Positions 9,324 to 19,136 of a DNA stretch of 64,000 nucleotides are shown in pieces (positions within the stretch are counted from its first letter, which is position 1; the number at the start of each line of letters is the position of its first letter). The translations under genes and the position numbers were made by a program. This DNA comes from Paucibacter sp. TC2R-5 (GTDB lineage Bacteria; Pseudomonadota; Gammaproteobacteria; Burkholderiales; Burkholderiaceae_C): the NCBI RefSeq assembly GCF_025717605.1, contig NZ_JAJIRQ010000009.1, positions 1-64,000 of the forward strand. The letters are read 5' to 3'. The notes beneath the pieces were generated by a model. The model did no database searches. It was not told where the DNA came from and saw only the letters and a list, made by a program, of their open reading frames with translations.

Positions 9324-9487
9324 CAAGGTGGATCTGCTTGCGCGCCGGACTTGCGCCCGCGCTGCCGGAATCGCCTGCTTTGGCAAGGCCCTCTTTGGGG
9401 TGCCCCCAATGTGGGTGCATGCGCTTGGACCCGATCGCGCAGACATTGCGTTCTGAGCGCAGACAAACAGCTGCGTTGGAGCTGATC

Positions 9488-9736
9488 ATGTATTTCGATG
9501 AAGTGGACGCCGGGGACTACAGGATTTACGCGGGTGCTACCGACCGGCTCAACGGATATGGTTATGTGGCCGCCGTCGTGGTGGTGCGCATGCGCGCCGG
9601 CTTGCCGCGGCAAGAGGCTTTTCGGGACGAGAATCTGGCCGGCGGATTTACTTGGTCGTCGCCGGCAGAAGCCTTGCAGTTTGCGATCAATGCGGGGCGT
9701 GATGTGGTGATGTGCCGGGGCGGTGCCCTGGTTTGA
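9488..9736 (+). CDS. Small hypothetical protein
   Basis: An 82-residue protein I do not recognise. It has a tyrosine-rich N-terminal part (MYFDEVDAGDYRIYAG), a short hydrophobic strand (YVAAVVVVRMRAG) and ends near GRDVVMCRGG. It has no signal peptide or clear membrane segment and probably forms a small alpha/beta domain. ATG 9488 is preceded by GGAG at a usable distance. It sits alone between the divergent TetR gene and the sensor kinase at 9902. The codon pattern resembles neighbouring genes, so it is probably real. Confidence 0.55.
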   Translation: MYFDEVDAGDYRIYAGATDRLNGYGYVAAVVVVRMRAGLPRQEAFRDENLAGGFTWSSPAEALQFAINAGRDVVMCRGGALV

Positions 9737-9901
9737 TCTGGCCGGACGGCCAGGTCGTAGACGCCGACCAAGCGGCGCAGCCGTGGTGAAACTCCGTCCG
9801 TTCAGGGCCTGGATCGCGGCCTGTGGACGGTATTCCGTCATTCATCACTTTGAGATCGCCAAACTCTTGGTGCGCAGCTTGCCAGCCCTTACGCTGTGCA
9901 C

Positions 9902-11023
9902 ATGTCGAATCTTGAAACTCATGCGCCACTTGGGAAAACTCAAGCTGTAGGCGCCAGCTTGCTCAGTCATGCACAGGCTTGGCAAGGCTTTATTGCCTAC
10001 TTGACGCCGATGCGGCTGGGCCTTTCGCTCGGCCTCTCTGCCCTGGCCGCACTGCTGCTCAACCCCATTTTTGTCACACCCTTGCCTGAGTTGCTGGGGC
10101 GAACCTTGGTGATTGGCCTGCTGGCCCTGCTGGCATTTTCAGCTGCAGGTCAATGGCCCCGACGTTTGCCAAACTGGTTAGCGCGCTGGCTGCTGCAAGT
10201 GGTCGTGGTGGGTTTGACGGTGCCTTTTGCCACCGTCTTGGTCTACTTGGTGCTGGTCGGAGGCGACATCTCGTCCTTGCTGCAAAACCCGCACCGTATC
10301 TCCGGCTTTATTTGGATTGCCGGCTCGGGGCTGATGGTAGGCCCCTTGTTGGCAATGGGGGCGCTCTATCGGCACCGCGACGCAGAGGCCCGCAGCCAAG
10401 CACTTTCTTTCGAGTTGGAGCGCAGCGAGTTGGAGCGCCAAGCTTTGGATGCGCGCCTGCGGCTGCTGCAAGCGCAGATCGAACCGCATTTCCTCTTCAA
10501 CACCCTCGCCAATGTGCGCGCATTGGTGGAAACCGGCTCGCCCCAAGCGGCGCCGGTCTTGCGCAGCCTGATCGCCTATCTGAGGGCAGCAATGCCGCGC
10601 CTGCAGAATGAGGCCGCGACCCTGGGCGATGAGTTAACGCTGGTGCGCTCCTATCTGGAGCTGATGCATTTGCGTATGCCAGACCGGCTCAGTTTCCATA
10701 TCGACGTGCCGGAACAGTTGCGGGCCTTGCGTTTTCCGCCCATGGCCTTGTTGACCTTGGTGGAAAACGCGATCAGGCACGGTATCGATCCCAGCGAGGA
10801 GGGCGGGGTGATCGAGATTGGCGCCGAGGCGGCCACGGCGCAGGCACCGGTGCGGGTTTGGGTTCGCGATAGCGGCGTGGGCCTGCAACAAAGCACCGGC
10901 AGCGGCACCGGCCTGCGCAATCTGCGGGAGCGTCTGAAGATGTTTTACGGCAGCAGCGCGCGCCTGGATCTGACCGAGAATTCACCCCATGGCCTGCGGG
11001 CCGAACTTCTGTTTACCCAATGA
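9902..11023 (+). CDS. LytS/AlgZ-type sensor histidine kinase
   Basis: A 373-residue membrane kinase. Four hydrophobic segments lie in roughly residues 38-155 with no obvious large periplasmic domain, followed by a coiled linker. The His_kinase (LytS/YehU) box is QAQIEPHFLFNTL with the phospho-acceptor near His196. The HATPase has N-box LVENAIRHGI and G-box GTGLRNLRERL. Such kinases sense membrane or small-molecule signals and phosphorylate LytTR response regulators. The stop overlaps the next gene's start by 4 bp (ATGA), so the pair is translationally coupled. The signal is unknown. Confidence 0.9.
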   Translation: MSNLETHAPLGKTQAVGASLLSHAQAWQGFIAYLTPMRLGLSLGLSALAALLLNPIFVTPLPELLGRTLVIGLLALLAFSAAGQWPRRLPNWLARWLLQVVVVGLTVPFATVLVYLVLVGGDISSLLQNPHRISGFIWIAGSGLMVGPLLAMGALYRHRDAEARSQALSFELERSELERQALDARLRLLQAQIEPHFLFNTLANVRALVETGSPQAAPVLRSLIAYLRAAMPRLQNEAATLGDELTLVRSYLELMHLRMPDRLSFHIDVPEQLRALRFPPMALLTLVENAIRHGIDPSEEGGVIEIGAEAATAQAPVRVWVRDSGVGLQQSTGSGTGLRNLRERLKMFYGSSARLDLTENSPHGLRAELLFTQ

Positions 11024-11868
11024 TTTCGAGCACCTCTCCGGACACAATTCGCCCGACCGCGCTGATCGCCGATGACGAGCCTTTGCTGCGCGAGAGCCTG
11101 GCACGCAGCCTGTCCGTGGCATGGCCGGAGTTGCAGATCGTGGGCTTGGCTCGAAATGGCCGTGAAGCACTGGAGCTGTTCGAAAGCCTGCAACCCGAGA
11201 TTGTCTTTTTAGACGTGCACATGCCCGGCCTGAACGGTATCGAGGCGGCGCGTCAGCTGGCCCGACGGGCGCAGATTGTGTTCGTGACCGCCTATGAGGA
11301 ATATGCGGTGCAGGCCTTTGAGCAGGGTGCTTTGGACTATCTGGTTAAGCCCATCGATGAAGCCAGGCTGGATGACACCGTAGCGCGGCTGAAAGCGCGG
11401 CGGGCCGCGCCTCAGTCCGGCGCGTCACAGTCGACGCAAGTGCTGGAGGCCGTGATTGCCCAGTTGCTGGAGCGGCTGGGTCAGCCTGCTGCTGCGGCTG
11501 TAAATGCGTCAAACGCCCCGGGCGCAGCCGAGCCGGCGCCCAAATATTTGCAATGGATTCGCGCATCGGTCGGGTCGACGCTCAAGCTGATTCCGGTTGA
11601 TGACATCGTCTACCTGCGCTCGGATGAGAAATACACCTTGGTCGCCTGGAGCGAGGGCGAGGCCTTGATACGCACGCCGATCCGCGAGTTGATGGATCAG
11701 CTCGATCCGGACAGCTTTGCGCAAGTGCATCGCTCGGTGGTGGTGAACCTGCATGCGATCAGCCATATCACGCGCGGATTGAATGAAACGGCTGATGTGC
11801 ATCTGAAGGGCCGCACCGAGGTGCTGCCCGTCAGCCGCAGCTACCTGCATTTGTTCCGGCAGATGTGA
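11020..11868 (+). CDS. LytTR-family response regulator (AlgR-like)
   Basis: A 282-residue transcription regulator. The receiver domain (about 12-130) has the acidic pair in IADDEP and phospho-acceptor Asp65 in VFLDVHMPG, with the conserved Lys in YLVKPIDEA. A Pro/Ala-rich linker follows. The LytTR DNA-binding domain (about 175-280) includes YLRSDEKYT and FAQVHRSVVVNL. It is the partner of the kinase it overlaps. Targets cannot be read here; a small membrane protein gene convergent at 11897 is the nearest neighbour. Confidence 0.92.
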   Translation: MISSTSPDTIRPTALIADDEPLLRESLARSLSVAWPELQIVGLARNGREALELFESLQPEIVFLDVHMPGLNGIEAARQLARRAQIVFVTAYEEYAVQAFEQGALDYLVKPIDEARLDDTVARLKARRAAPQSGASQSTQVLEAVIAQLLERLGQPAAAAVNASNAPGAAEPAPKYLQWIRASVGSTLKLIPVDDIVYLRSDEKYTLVAWSEGEALIRTPIRELMDQLDPDSFAQVHRSVVVNLHAISHITRGLNETADVHLKGRTEVLPVSRSYLHLFRQM

Positions 11869-11896
11869 GCGTTCAGATTGCGCGCCCAGATGGGCT

Positions 11897-12082
11897 TCAG
11901 CGGCTAGGCTGAGACTGCCCTGTGATCACCACGGGGTCGAGGCGCCAGAGCACCGGTGTACTGCCCTCCGGTGTGAAGAACATGGCATCGACCACGCTGA
12001 CGACAAAGAGCAAGATCAGCGCCGCCAGCAAGGCGGTGTGCAGTCCGGATTCGGAAAAGGTGTGAATCTTGTGGCTGACCAT
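11897..12082 (-). CDS. Small single-span membrane protein, unknown function
   Basis: A 61-residue protein with one strong transmembrane helix (about residues 15-35, LLAALILLFVVSVVDAMFF) and a short polar tail. An AAGGAG ribosome site lies 7 bases before the ATG, which supports it as a real gene. I recognise no family. It is convergent with the LytTR regulator and sits between it and the aminopeptidase terminator. Confidence 0.6.
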   Translation of the reverse strand: MVSHKIHTFSESGLHTALLAALILLFVVSVVDAMFFTPEGSTPVLWRLDPVVITGQSQPSR

Positions 12083-12166
12083 GATGGACTCCTTGATAGA
12101 GAGAATATTGATTCCCTCTACTTAACTCTAGGCATTGCAGGCTGATTTCACCAGGGGATCAGGCAC

Positions 12167-12194
12167 AAAAAAAGCGCAGGAAAAACTGCGCTTT
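12167..12194 (-). terminator. Intrinsic terminator of the M24 aminopeptidase gene
   Basis: Arms aaagcgcag (12171-12179) and ctgcgcttt (12186-12194) have a T-run on the minus strand (A at 12167-12173). The hairpin lies 20 bases past the stop at 12215. Confidence 0.8.
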
Positions 12195-12214
12195 TCATTG
12201 GTGTTTGCCAATCG

Positions 12215-14023
12215 TCAAATGTTTTCGGTGCGCAGCATCAGCCAAGCCAGCGCCGGCCCGCTCAACAAAGGTGCCAGCCGCTCCCGCACCACGGCGTGAT
12301 AGCGATTGAGCCAGGCAATGTTGTCGGCGCCCAAGAGATCGCGGTCGATGCAACGGGTGTCGATCGGGCATAGCGTCAAGGTCTCGAAGGCCAGCATTTC
12401 GCCAAACTGGCCGTTCTCGGGCGTTGACTGTGGCACATTGAGCACCAAGTTCTCGATTCGCACACCCCATTTGCCGGGTCGATAGACGCCTGGCTCGATC
12501 GAGGTGATCATGCCTTGCTCCATCGCCATATTGGCGTCAGGTACCCCCTTGGAGATGTTTTGCGGGCCCTCATGCACATTCATGAAGTAACCCACACCAT
12601 GGCCGGTGCCATGGCCATAGTCCAGGCCATGGGCCCACATTGGCGCGCGTGCCAGGGCGTCCAGCATGGGGCCGAGCGTGCCGCGCGGGAAGCATGCACT
12701 TGACAGGGCCAGCGTACCTTTCAGCACCAGCGTGTAGTCGCGCTTTTGTTCGGCCGTCACTTCGCCAATCGGCCAGACGCGGGTGATGTCGGTCGTGCCG
12801 CCAAGGTATTGCGCGCCGGAGTCGATCAGCAGCAGGCCGTTGCCCTCAATCACCGCGTGAGAGGCGGGCGTGGCGCGGTAGTGCGGCATCGCGCCGTTGG
12901 CGTTGAAGCCGGCGATGGTGGGGAAGCTCAGACCTACAAAGCCCGGCCGTTTGGCACGCGCCGCGCTCAAGTGCTCGTCGATACTCAACTCGGTTAAACG
13001 CTCGCGGCCCAAGGCTTGCTCAAACCAAGCATAGAACTCGCACATGGCGGCGCCGTCTTGCACCATCGCTTCGCGCACAAACTGCGCCTCGGCGGCGGTC
13101 TTGCGGCTCTTGGCCAAGGTGCTGGGGTTGATGGCTTCCAGCACGCTGGCCTGCGCCGGCACGGCCTCGCGCAAGCCCAGCGTCACGCGGCGCGGGTCCA
13201 TCAACACGCGCGCACCGGCGGGCAGGGCGGCCAAGGCGGCCGCGGCGGCGCCATAGGGCGCCAGGCGCACGCCGTCCAGCGCAAGGCGAGCTTCCAGGGC
13301 GGCGTCGATCTTGCCGGCTTCGACAAACAAGGTGATGGCATCGGCGCTGAGCAGGCAGTGCGCCATGAAGACCGGGTTGTAGTCCACGTCGGCGCCGCGC
13401 AAATTGAGCAGCCAAGCGCTGTCGTCGACGCTGGAGATGAAGTGGTGGCTGGCCCCCAGGCGCTTCATCGCGGCACGTACATCGGCCAGTTTTTCGGCCC
13501 GCGACACCACCGCTTGCGGCGGCAGATGCTCGTAAATCTTGGCTGTCGGCAGGCCCGGCCGGGTCGGCCAGATGCGCGCGATCAAGTCCAGATCGGTGCG
13601 AACTTGAATGCCGGCCCGCTGCATGGCGCTGCGCAGCATTTGCGCCAATGCCAGGCCCAGAATTTGGCCATCGACGGCCAGGCTTTGGCCCGGCTGCAAC
13701 TGCTCGGCAATCCAGTCGATGTAATGCGTGGAGGCGCCGGTCGGAACCTTTTCCAGCGCGATGCCGGTGTGGGCCAACTCGCTGGCGGCCTGCGTCCAGT
13801 AGCGGCTGTCTGCGAACACCGCTGCACGCTCCAAGGTCACGACCAGGGTACCTACCGAGCCGGTGAAGCCGGACAGCCACTGCCGCCCTTGCCAGCGCTC
13901 GGGCAGGTATTCAGACAAATGCGGGTCGCTGGACGGCACCAAACAGGCATGAACGCCCGAGGTTTTCATCGCGTCGCGCAACTGTTCGATGCGCAAGCTG
14001 ATTTCAGAAGTGCGGGTATCCAT
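12215..14023 (-). CDS. Xaa-Pro aminopeptidase (M24B, long form)
   Basis: A 602-residue cytoplasmic metallopeptidase that removes N-terminal residues preceding proline. Two creatinase-like N-terminal domains (about 1-310) are followed by the M24 pita-bread domain. Its ligand motifs are visible: LLIDSGAQYLGGTTDITR (Asp pair), HGTGHGVG (His) and SIEPG with RIENL (two Glu). A C-terminal M24_C extension follows. This long form matches eukaryote-like aminopeptidase P rather than the 440-residue E. coli PepP. It has its own terminator and is monocistronic. Confidence 0.9.
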   Translation of the reverse strand: MDTRTSEISLRIEQLRDAMKTSGVHACLVPSSDPHLSEYLPERWQGRQWLSGFTGSVGTLVVTLERAAVFADSRYWTQAASELAHTGIALEKVPTGASTHYIDWIAEQLQPGQSLAVDGQILGLALAQMLRSAMQRAGIQVRTDLDLIARIWPTRPGLPTAKIYEHLPPQAVVSRAEKLADVRAAMKRLGASHHFISSVDDSAWLLNLRGADVDYNPVFMAHCLLSADAITLFVEAGKIDAALEARLALDGVRLAPYGAAAAALAALPAGARVLMDPRRVTLGLREAVPAQASVLEAINPSTLAKSRKTAAEAQFVREAMVQDGAAMCEFYAWFEQALGRERLTELSIDEHLSAARAKRPGFVGLSFPTIAGFNANGAMPHYRATPASHAVIEGNGLLLIDSGAQYLGGTTDITRVWPIGEVTAEQKRDYTLVLKGTLALSSACFPRGTLGPMLDALARAPMWAHGLDYGHGTGHGVGYFMNVHEGPQNISKGVPDANMAMEQGMITSIEPGVYRPGKWGVRIENLVLNVPQSTPENGQFGEMLAFETLTLCPIDTRCIDRDLLGADNIAWLNRYHAVVRERLAPLLSGPALAWLMLRTENI

Positions 14024-14128
14024 GGCTTGTCTCCGTCGGGGGACGCAGTGCCGGATAGGCGCTGCGCGAACCGAGCTGATGTTGGGGTGGTAAGAAGGCT
14101 GGCGCGGATTGTAGGCGGCCGCGATAGG

Positions 14129-16759
14129 TCAGCCGATCGGCAAACGCAGCTCGAAAATTGCGCCGCCCTGGGGATGGTTATGGGCAGATACGCCGCCGCC
14201 ATGTGCCACCATGATCTTGCGGCACACCGCCAGGCCAAGGCCGGTCCCGCCTTCGCCTTCTTTAGTGAGCGAGCTTTGGGCGAAGGGCGAAAAAATGCTC
14301 TCCAACTCGCCTGCTGGAATGCCGGGCCCCAGGTCATGCACGCTGATGCAGAGCTGCGGACCATCGTGTACCGCTGCGATGGTGATCTGGCTGGTGGCGG
14401 GTGCTAGGCGCAGCGCGTTATCCAACACATTACGTAGCGCTTGCTGAAGCCGCCCGGCATCGACCGCTGCCAGCAAGGGCTGGGACGGCAGCTGCAGCTT
14501 GAGTTTGATCGAGCGATTGTCGGCCGGGCCGGCAAGCTCATCCACCACGGCCTGTATCAGCGGGGCCAGGTCTTGCTCGGTCAAGACCAGATGGCCGACG
14601 GTGCTTTCGAGGCGCGACAGATCGAGCAGGTTGTTGACCAGCTCCAGCATGCGCTGGCCCGAGCTGTGGATACGCGCAAACATGTCTTGCAGGCGGGCGT
14701 TCTGGCCGCTGCGGCTGACGCCTAACTCCGAAAATCCGATGATGCTTTGCAAGGGCGTGCGCAGCTCATGGCTCATATTGGCGACGAATTCGGTCTTGAT
14801 ATTGTTGGCCCGCTCGGCCGCGTCGCGGGCCTCGCCGATTTGGCGCTCGGCCTCGACGAAACGGCTAATGTCGATCGCGCTGCCCAGCAAGCCGGCGATC
14901 GCTCCATTCGCGTCGGTGAACACGGCCCGGTGCGTCAGGTAGTCACGTTCTCGTTCGCGAATCTCCACATGCTCGCTGCCGCCTTGTGCGACCAGGCTTT
15001 GGTCCTGCAGTTCAATCGGTTTGGCCAAGCTCGCCGGCCGCAGCTCGCTGAGCTTGCGGCCCAGCGCCAGGTTCTTGTCGATGCCTGTCATATCGCTCCA
15101 GGCCTGATTGACCATCACAAAGCGCAGCCCGCGGTCCTTGGCGAAGAGCGGGATCGGGCAGACATCGATCAGGCGAGCGGTGAAGTCCAGTTGCGCTTGC
15201 AGGCGCTGGCGCGCATCCTCGCGCTCGGTGACGTCGAGGGCAAAGCCGACGAATCCCGAGACCTCACTTGACAGCTCACCCCTTAAACCCTTCGGCGCAG
15301 CGTCGACCGTGTCGTTGGTGATCAGGCCTTCGTTCGGTTTGATGGGGGTTACCACCACCTCCAGCACACGCTGCCGGCCGTCGGCTGCGTCCAGGCGAAG
15401 GATCACCGGCAAGTTCATGAACCCGGTGTTTCTTCGGAACAGCCCGCGCGCCTTGACCCGGTCGCGCATGTCGATCAAAGCTTCAAAGGGCTGGCCCAGG
15501 CAGGACTGCACGCTTTTGTTGCCCAAGAAGTCGACGTGGTTGATGAACTGCAACAGGCCGTTGCTATCGGTATGGAACATCAGCTCCTGCACGTTTTGAA
15601 TCAGCAGGCTTTGCTCGCGTTCTTTACTCGCCAGGCTCATATGGGCGGCCACCAGTTCCCGTTTTGCGTGCTCGTAAGCGCTGAGTGCTCGCCAGGCAAT
15701 CAGACCCAAGCCCGCCATCAGCATCAAGCCCGTCAAAGTAAGCAGCCCGACCGCTTGCGCATAGCCGGCCGAGCGATCCCAGACCACGGCCTTGGGCAGT
15801 TCCAGAATCACCACCAAGGGGTGGCCGTTCACGCGCTGAAAGCTGCCCGAGCTGTCCAGCCCCGACAAACTGTTGCTGGCGCCTGCCGCGCTCGAAATTG
15901 AGCTGAAGCGCCCCTGCTCGTGATTGGGCAATAGCTCCTTGAACACGATGTGCTGAGCGCCCGAGCTTGTGGCCGCTCGCTTGAGGTCCCGGCTGGCGGC
16001 GATCAGCTCACCCTCTAAGCTAAGCAGAGCCGCAGCTTGCCCGCGATCCTGGACGAGTTGATCCAATATGTTGTCGAAATGCTCGGACTTCAGCACTGCC
16101 ACCCAGTAGCGCACGCCATGTGCAGTTTGTTGCGCCAGGCTCAGCGGTAGCGAGACTCGGGCCCCACCTTTGGGCGGTTGAGTGGGGGGGGGCGCTTCGG
16201 CTTGATTCGCATCGCCTTGGGCCAAGTTCTTCAAGTCAAACAAATCCCGCCCCGGCCATGGGCGACCCAAGCCCGCCGGCTGGGCCTGGCTTGTCAGCTG
16301 CAATTGACGCAGTGAAATCTGACGACCGATATTGTTGGGCGAGCTGCTTGCCAGCACCAAACCTTGCGCGTCGAGCAAGGAGAAACTCCTGACCGCAGGC
16401 ATTTTGGCCAATGACAGGGCCAGCAAGGCGTTCAAGGATGACAGTGGAGCGTTCTCCGCCTGACCGGCCTTGGATTGCATCAACCCCAACAAGGTCAGGT
16501 CGATGCTGCCCAGTGTCTGGCTGACTTGGCTTTCGAGGGTTTGCGAATACAGATCGCTTTGCTCGCGGCCAAGTTGCGCTTGCTGTCGGTGCTCGAAGGC
16601 AATAAAGCCGGCTGCCAAGAGCAGCAAGGCCAAGCTCAGCACGGCAGCGCCACGAATCGCCAGGTGACGCTTCAACCAAGCGGGCAGGGCGGGCGCGGCT
16701 GCCGCCGCCGGCGAAGTCAGCGGTTTTTGAGTGGCAGGACTTGCGCTGGGGGTCGTCAT
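14129..16759 (-). CDS. Membrane-bound PAS sensor histidine kinase
   Basis: An 876-residue kinase. A transmembrane helix (about 35-55) is followed by a roughly 280-residue periplasmic sensor region, a second helix (about 330-350), then two PAS/PAC regions (about 375-510 and 520-635). HisKA has His664 in NMSHELRTPLQ, and the HATPase ends in GTGLGLAVCRKI. No receiver domain and no response regulator gene is adjacent, so the partner lies elsewhere. The layout resembles kinases controlling motility or c-di-GMP-linked responses, but that is only a guess. Confidence 0.85.
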   Translation of the reverse strand: MTTPSASPATQKPLTSPAAAAAPALPAWLKRHLAIRGAAVLSLALLLLAAGFIAFEHRQQAQLGREQSDLYSQTLESQVSQTLGSIDLTLLGLMQSKAGQAENAPLSSLNALLALSLAKMPAVRSFSLLDAQGLVLASSSPNNIGRQISLRQLQLTSQAQPAGLGRPWPGRDLFDLKNLAQGDANQAEAPPPTQPPKGGARVSLPLSLAQQTAHGVRYWVAVLKSEHFDNILDQLVQDRGQAAALLSLEGELIAASRDLKRAATSSGAQHIVFKELLPNHEQGRFSSISSAAGASNSLSGLDSSGSFQRVNGHPLVVILELPKAVVWDRSAGYAQAVGLLTLTGLMLMAGLGLIAWRALSAYEHAKRELVAAHMSLASKEREQSLLIQNVQELMFHTDSNGLLQFINHVDFLGNKSVQSCLGQPFEALIDMRDRVKARGLFRRNTGFMNLPVILRLDAADGRQRVLEVVVTPIKPNEGLITNDTVDAAPKGLRGELSSEVSGFVGFALDVTEREDARQRLQAQLDFTARLIDVCPIPLFAKDRGLRFVMVNQAWSDMTGIDKNLALGRKLSELRPASLAKPIELQDQSLVAQGGSEHVEIRERERDYLTHRAVFTDANGAIAGLLGSAIDISRFVEAERQIGEARDAAERANNIKTEFVANMSHELRTPLQSIIGFSELGVSRSGQNARLQDMFARIHSSGQRMLELVNNLLDLSRLESTVGHLVLTEQDLAPLIQAVVDELAGPADNRSIKLKLQLPSQPLLAAVDAGRLQQALRNVLDNALRLAPATSQITIAAVHDGPQLCISVHDLGPGIPAGELESIFSPFAQSSLTKEGEGGTGLGLAVCRKIMVAHGGGVSAHNHPQGGAIFELRLPIG

Positions 16760-16890
16760 GACTGGGGGGTCTAGCTCAGGTTCGCAAAAATGCCCTTCAA
16801 GCCCATAGCTTCGGCACCTGCCGGCAAGACTTGACCCTCGCAGGCCCGGGGCAAGCTTGCCACGAGGCCTCGGCCGACTTTATAGCAAAG

Positions 16891-16918
16891 GGCTGTGCTT
16901 GAGAATCAAGCACAGCCC
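16891..16918 (-). terminator. Strong hairpin after kynA
   Basis: A 12-bp perfect inverted repeat (ggctgtgcttga, loop gaa, tcaagcacagcc) starts 5 bases past the kynA stop. Only a short T-rich tract (ccctttgct) follows on the minus strand, so it may act as a terminator or as 3' end protection. Confidence 0.65.
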
Positions 16919-16922
16919 AAAC

Positions 16923-17771
16923 TTAAAGCTCGGTGCGCAGCGCCCACAGTTCGGGGAACAAGACCACATCCAGCATCTTGCGCAAATAGCCCACGCCCGA
17001 GGTGCCGCCAGTGCCGCGCTTGAAGCCGATCACTCGCTCCACGGTGGTGACATGACGGAAGCGCCAGAGCCGGAAGGCGTCTTCCAGATCAACCAACTCT
17101 TCGCCCATCTGGTAGAGGTCCCAGTGCTTTTCAGGCTCGCGGTAGACGGTCAGCCATGCGGCTTTGACGCCCTCGTCCAATCCGCGCGGCTGCGTCCAGT
17201 CACGCTCCAGCGCGCTTGCCGGTACGCTGATGCCGCGCCTGGCCAACAGCCGCAGTACCTCGTCATACAAAGAGGGCGCGCGCCAAGCGGCATCCACCTC
17301 GGCCAGCAAATCGGGCCGATGTGCATGGGGCTTGAGCATGGCCGCATTCTTGTTGCCGAGCATGAATTCGATGCGGCGGTACTGGGCGCTTTGGAAGCCG
17401 CTGCTGTTCGACAAGTAGGGGCGAATCGCGGTGTATTCGGGCGGTGTCATCGTGGCCAGCACATCCCAGGCATGTACCAACTGTTCCATGATGCGCGACA
17501 CCCGGGCCAGCATCTTGAAGGCCGCCGGCAGTTGATCATTCGCCACGCAGGCCACCGCCGCCTGCATCTCGTGCAGCATCAGCTTCATCCACAGCTCTGA
17601 AGTCTGGTGCTGAATGATGAAGAGTAGCTCATTGTGTTCGGGCGAAAGTGGCTGCTGTGCGCTGAGGATCTGATCAAGTTTCAGATAGTCGCCGTAGCTC
17701 ATGTCCTTGGAGAAGTCGAGCTGCGCTTTTTCCTCTTCCACAATTCTTTCGCTTTGGTGTGGGCAGCTCAT
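16923..17771 (-). CDS. kynA: Tryptophan 2,3-dioxygenase
   Basis: A cytoplasmic haem enzyme that opens the indole ring of tryptophan to N-formylkynurenine, step one of the kynurenine route. The protein has 282 residues with the family signatures [24 protein letters not shown] and, near the C terminus, [18 protein letters not shown] with the haem-binding His. ATG at 17769-17771 overlaps the kynU stop by 4 bp (ATGA), so translation is coupled. It is the last gene of the kynB-kynU-kynA operon. Confidence 0.96.
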   Translation of the reverse strand: MSCPHQSERIVEEEKAQLDFSKDMSYGDYLKLDQILSAQQPLSPEHNELLFIIQHQTSELWMKLMLHEMQAAVACVANDQLPAAFKMLARVSRIMEQLVHAWDVLATMTPPEYTAIRPYLSNSSGFQSAQYRRIEFMLGNKNAAMLKPHAHRPDLLAEVDAAWRAPSLYDEVLRLLARRGISVPASALERDWTQPRGLDEGVKAAWLTVYREPEKHWDLYQMGEELVDLEDAFRLWRFRHVTTVERVIGFKRGTGGTSGVGYLRKMLDVVLFPELWALRTEL

Positions 17772-19066
17772 GTCACTGCTCCTTGTGTATTGAATTCGGG
17801 GCGCTTCCATTCTTCGTTTTTCAGCACCTGCACCAGATGTTCAACCGCGTCGTAGACATCGGCAAAGCCGATGTACAGCGGCGTGAAGCCAAAGCGCAGG
17901 ATGTGCGGTACCTCGTCTAGGCGCGCCGGATCGCCGGCGCGGAAGTCGCCGATCACGCCGCGCGCGATCAAGGCCTGCATCACCGCGTAGCCCGCTTCAT
18001 GCAAAGGCGCGTCCAGGCTCAAGCAGACTTGGCTGCCGCGCTGGTTTTCGTCGCGCGGTGAGGCCAAACGTATGCCCAAAGCGGCGCAGCGCGACTCTGC
18101 CAGTTCGATGAAAAGTTCGGTCAGCGCAATCGACTTTTTACGCAAAGCTTGCATGCCGCCCAAACTCTCGGCGGCCAGCACCGTGTCAACGCCGCACTCC
18201 AAGGCTGCCAGCGACAGCAGCGCTGGCGTGCCGCAGATAAAGCGCTTGATGCCGGCCGCAGCTTGGTAGTCAGGTGTGAATTGAAATGGTGCGGCGTGGC
18301 CCAACCAGCCCGACAGCGGCTGCCAGCAGCGCTGCGCGTGTTTGGCATGGACCCAAACAAAGGCCGGCGCGCCGGGGCCGCCGTTCAGGTATTTATAGCC
18401 GCAGCCCACTGCGAAGTCGGCCTTGGCACCATTCAAGTCGACCGGCACAGCGCCTGCCGAATGGGCCAGATCCCAGATCACCAGCGCCCCCGCAGCGTGA
18501 GCGGCGGCGGTGAGGGCCTTCATATCGTGTTTGTAGCCGGTGCGGTAATTGACCTCGGTCAGCATCAGCACGGCCAACTCGGCATTCAGCGTGGCGGCAA
18601 TGTCAGCCACGTTGTCGACCAAATGCAGGCGTAGGCCCAACTGTTGTGCCAAGCTCTCGGCAATATAGAGATCGGTCGGGAAGTTGCTGCGCTCGGAGAC
18701 GATGACTTTTCGCTCAGGCGCTTGCTCCAACGAAATGCGCAGCGCAGCCGACAAGGCCTTGTAAAGATTGAGCGAGGTCGAGTCCGCCACGATCAGCTCG
18801 CCCGGTGCTGCGCCAACCAAGCGTGCAATCTTGTCGCCGATACGGCCCGGCAAATCGATCCAGCCGGCCGTGTTCCAGCTCTTGATCAAGTCCTGACCCC
18901 ATTCCTTTTGAATGACCTGCTGCACCCGGCCCAGGGTTTCACGTGGCAGCACACCCAGCGAGTTACCGTCCAGGTAAATGGTTCCAGCAGGCAGGTCGAA
19001 CTGGTGCTTCAGCTCACGCAGCGGGTCTTCTTGATCCAGCACGTCGCAGTCTTGTCTTGTCGTCAT
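17768..19066 (-). CDS. kynU: Kynureninase
   Basis: A PLP enzyme that cleaves kynurenine to anthranilate and alanine. The protein has 432 residues, in the normal range. The PLP-binding lysine lies in [14 protein letters not shown] (about residue 228), and an upstream WDLAHSAGA motif supplies the Asp that pairs with the cofactor ring nitrogen. It is the second gene of the operon, 47 bp after kynB and overlapping kynA by 4 bp. With its neighbours it completes tryptophan to anthranilate, which can feed the quinolone, benzoate or tryptophan-salvage routes. Confidence 0.96.
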   Translation of the reverse strand: MTTRQDCDVLDQEDPLRELKHQFDLPAGTIYLDGNSLGVLPRETLGRVQQVIQKEWGQDLIKSWNTAGWIDLPGRIGDKIARLVGAAPGELIVADSTSLNLYKALSAALRISLEQAPERKVIVSERSNFPTDLYIAESLAQQLGLRLHLVDNVADIAATLNAELAVLMLTEVNYRTGYKHDMKALTAAAHAAGALVIWDLAHSAGAVPVDLNGAKADFAVGCGYKYLNGGPGAPAFVWVHAKHAQRCWQPLSGWLGHAAPFQFTPDYQAAAGIKRFICGTPALLSLAALECGVDTVLAAESLGGMQALRKKSIALTELFIELAESRCAALGIRLASPRDENQRGSQVCLSLDAPLHEAGYAVMQALIARGVIGDFRAGDPARLDEVPHILRFGFTPLYIGFADVYDAVEHLVQVLKNEEWKRPEFNTQGAVT

Positions 19067-19086
19067 ATCGGTTTCTCCAATGGATC

Positions 19087-19136
19087 AGAGTTCGCGCAGG
19101 ATGGCGCAGAAATTTAGAGTTCGCGCAGGATGGCGC
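19087..19136. repeat. Direct repeat duplicating the end of kynB
   Basis: The 21-bp sequence agagttcgcgcaggatggcgc occurs at 19087-19107 and 19116-19136, a 29-bp period. The second copy is the kynB C-terminal coding end (AILREL). The first lies just past the kynB stop and would encode the same residues in another frame. Confidence 0.85.

Noticed and set aside
13016-14407. A 463-codon plus-strand open frame opposite the M24 aminopeptidase
   Set aside because: It lies antisense to a clearly conserved peptidase, has no recognisable domain and reflects GC-rich third positions of the real gene.
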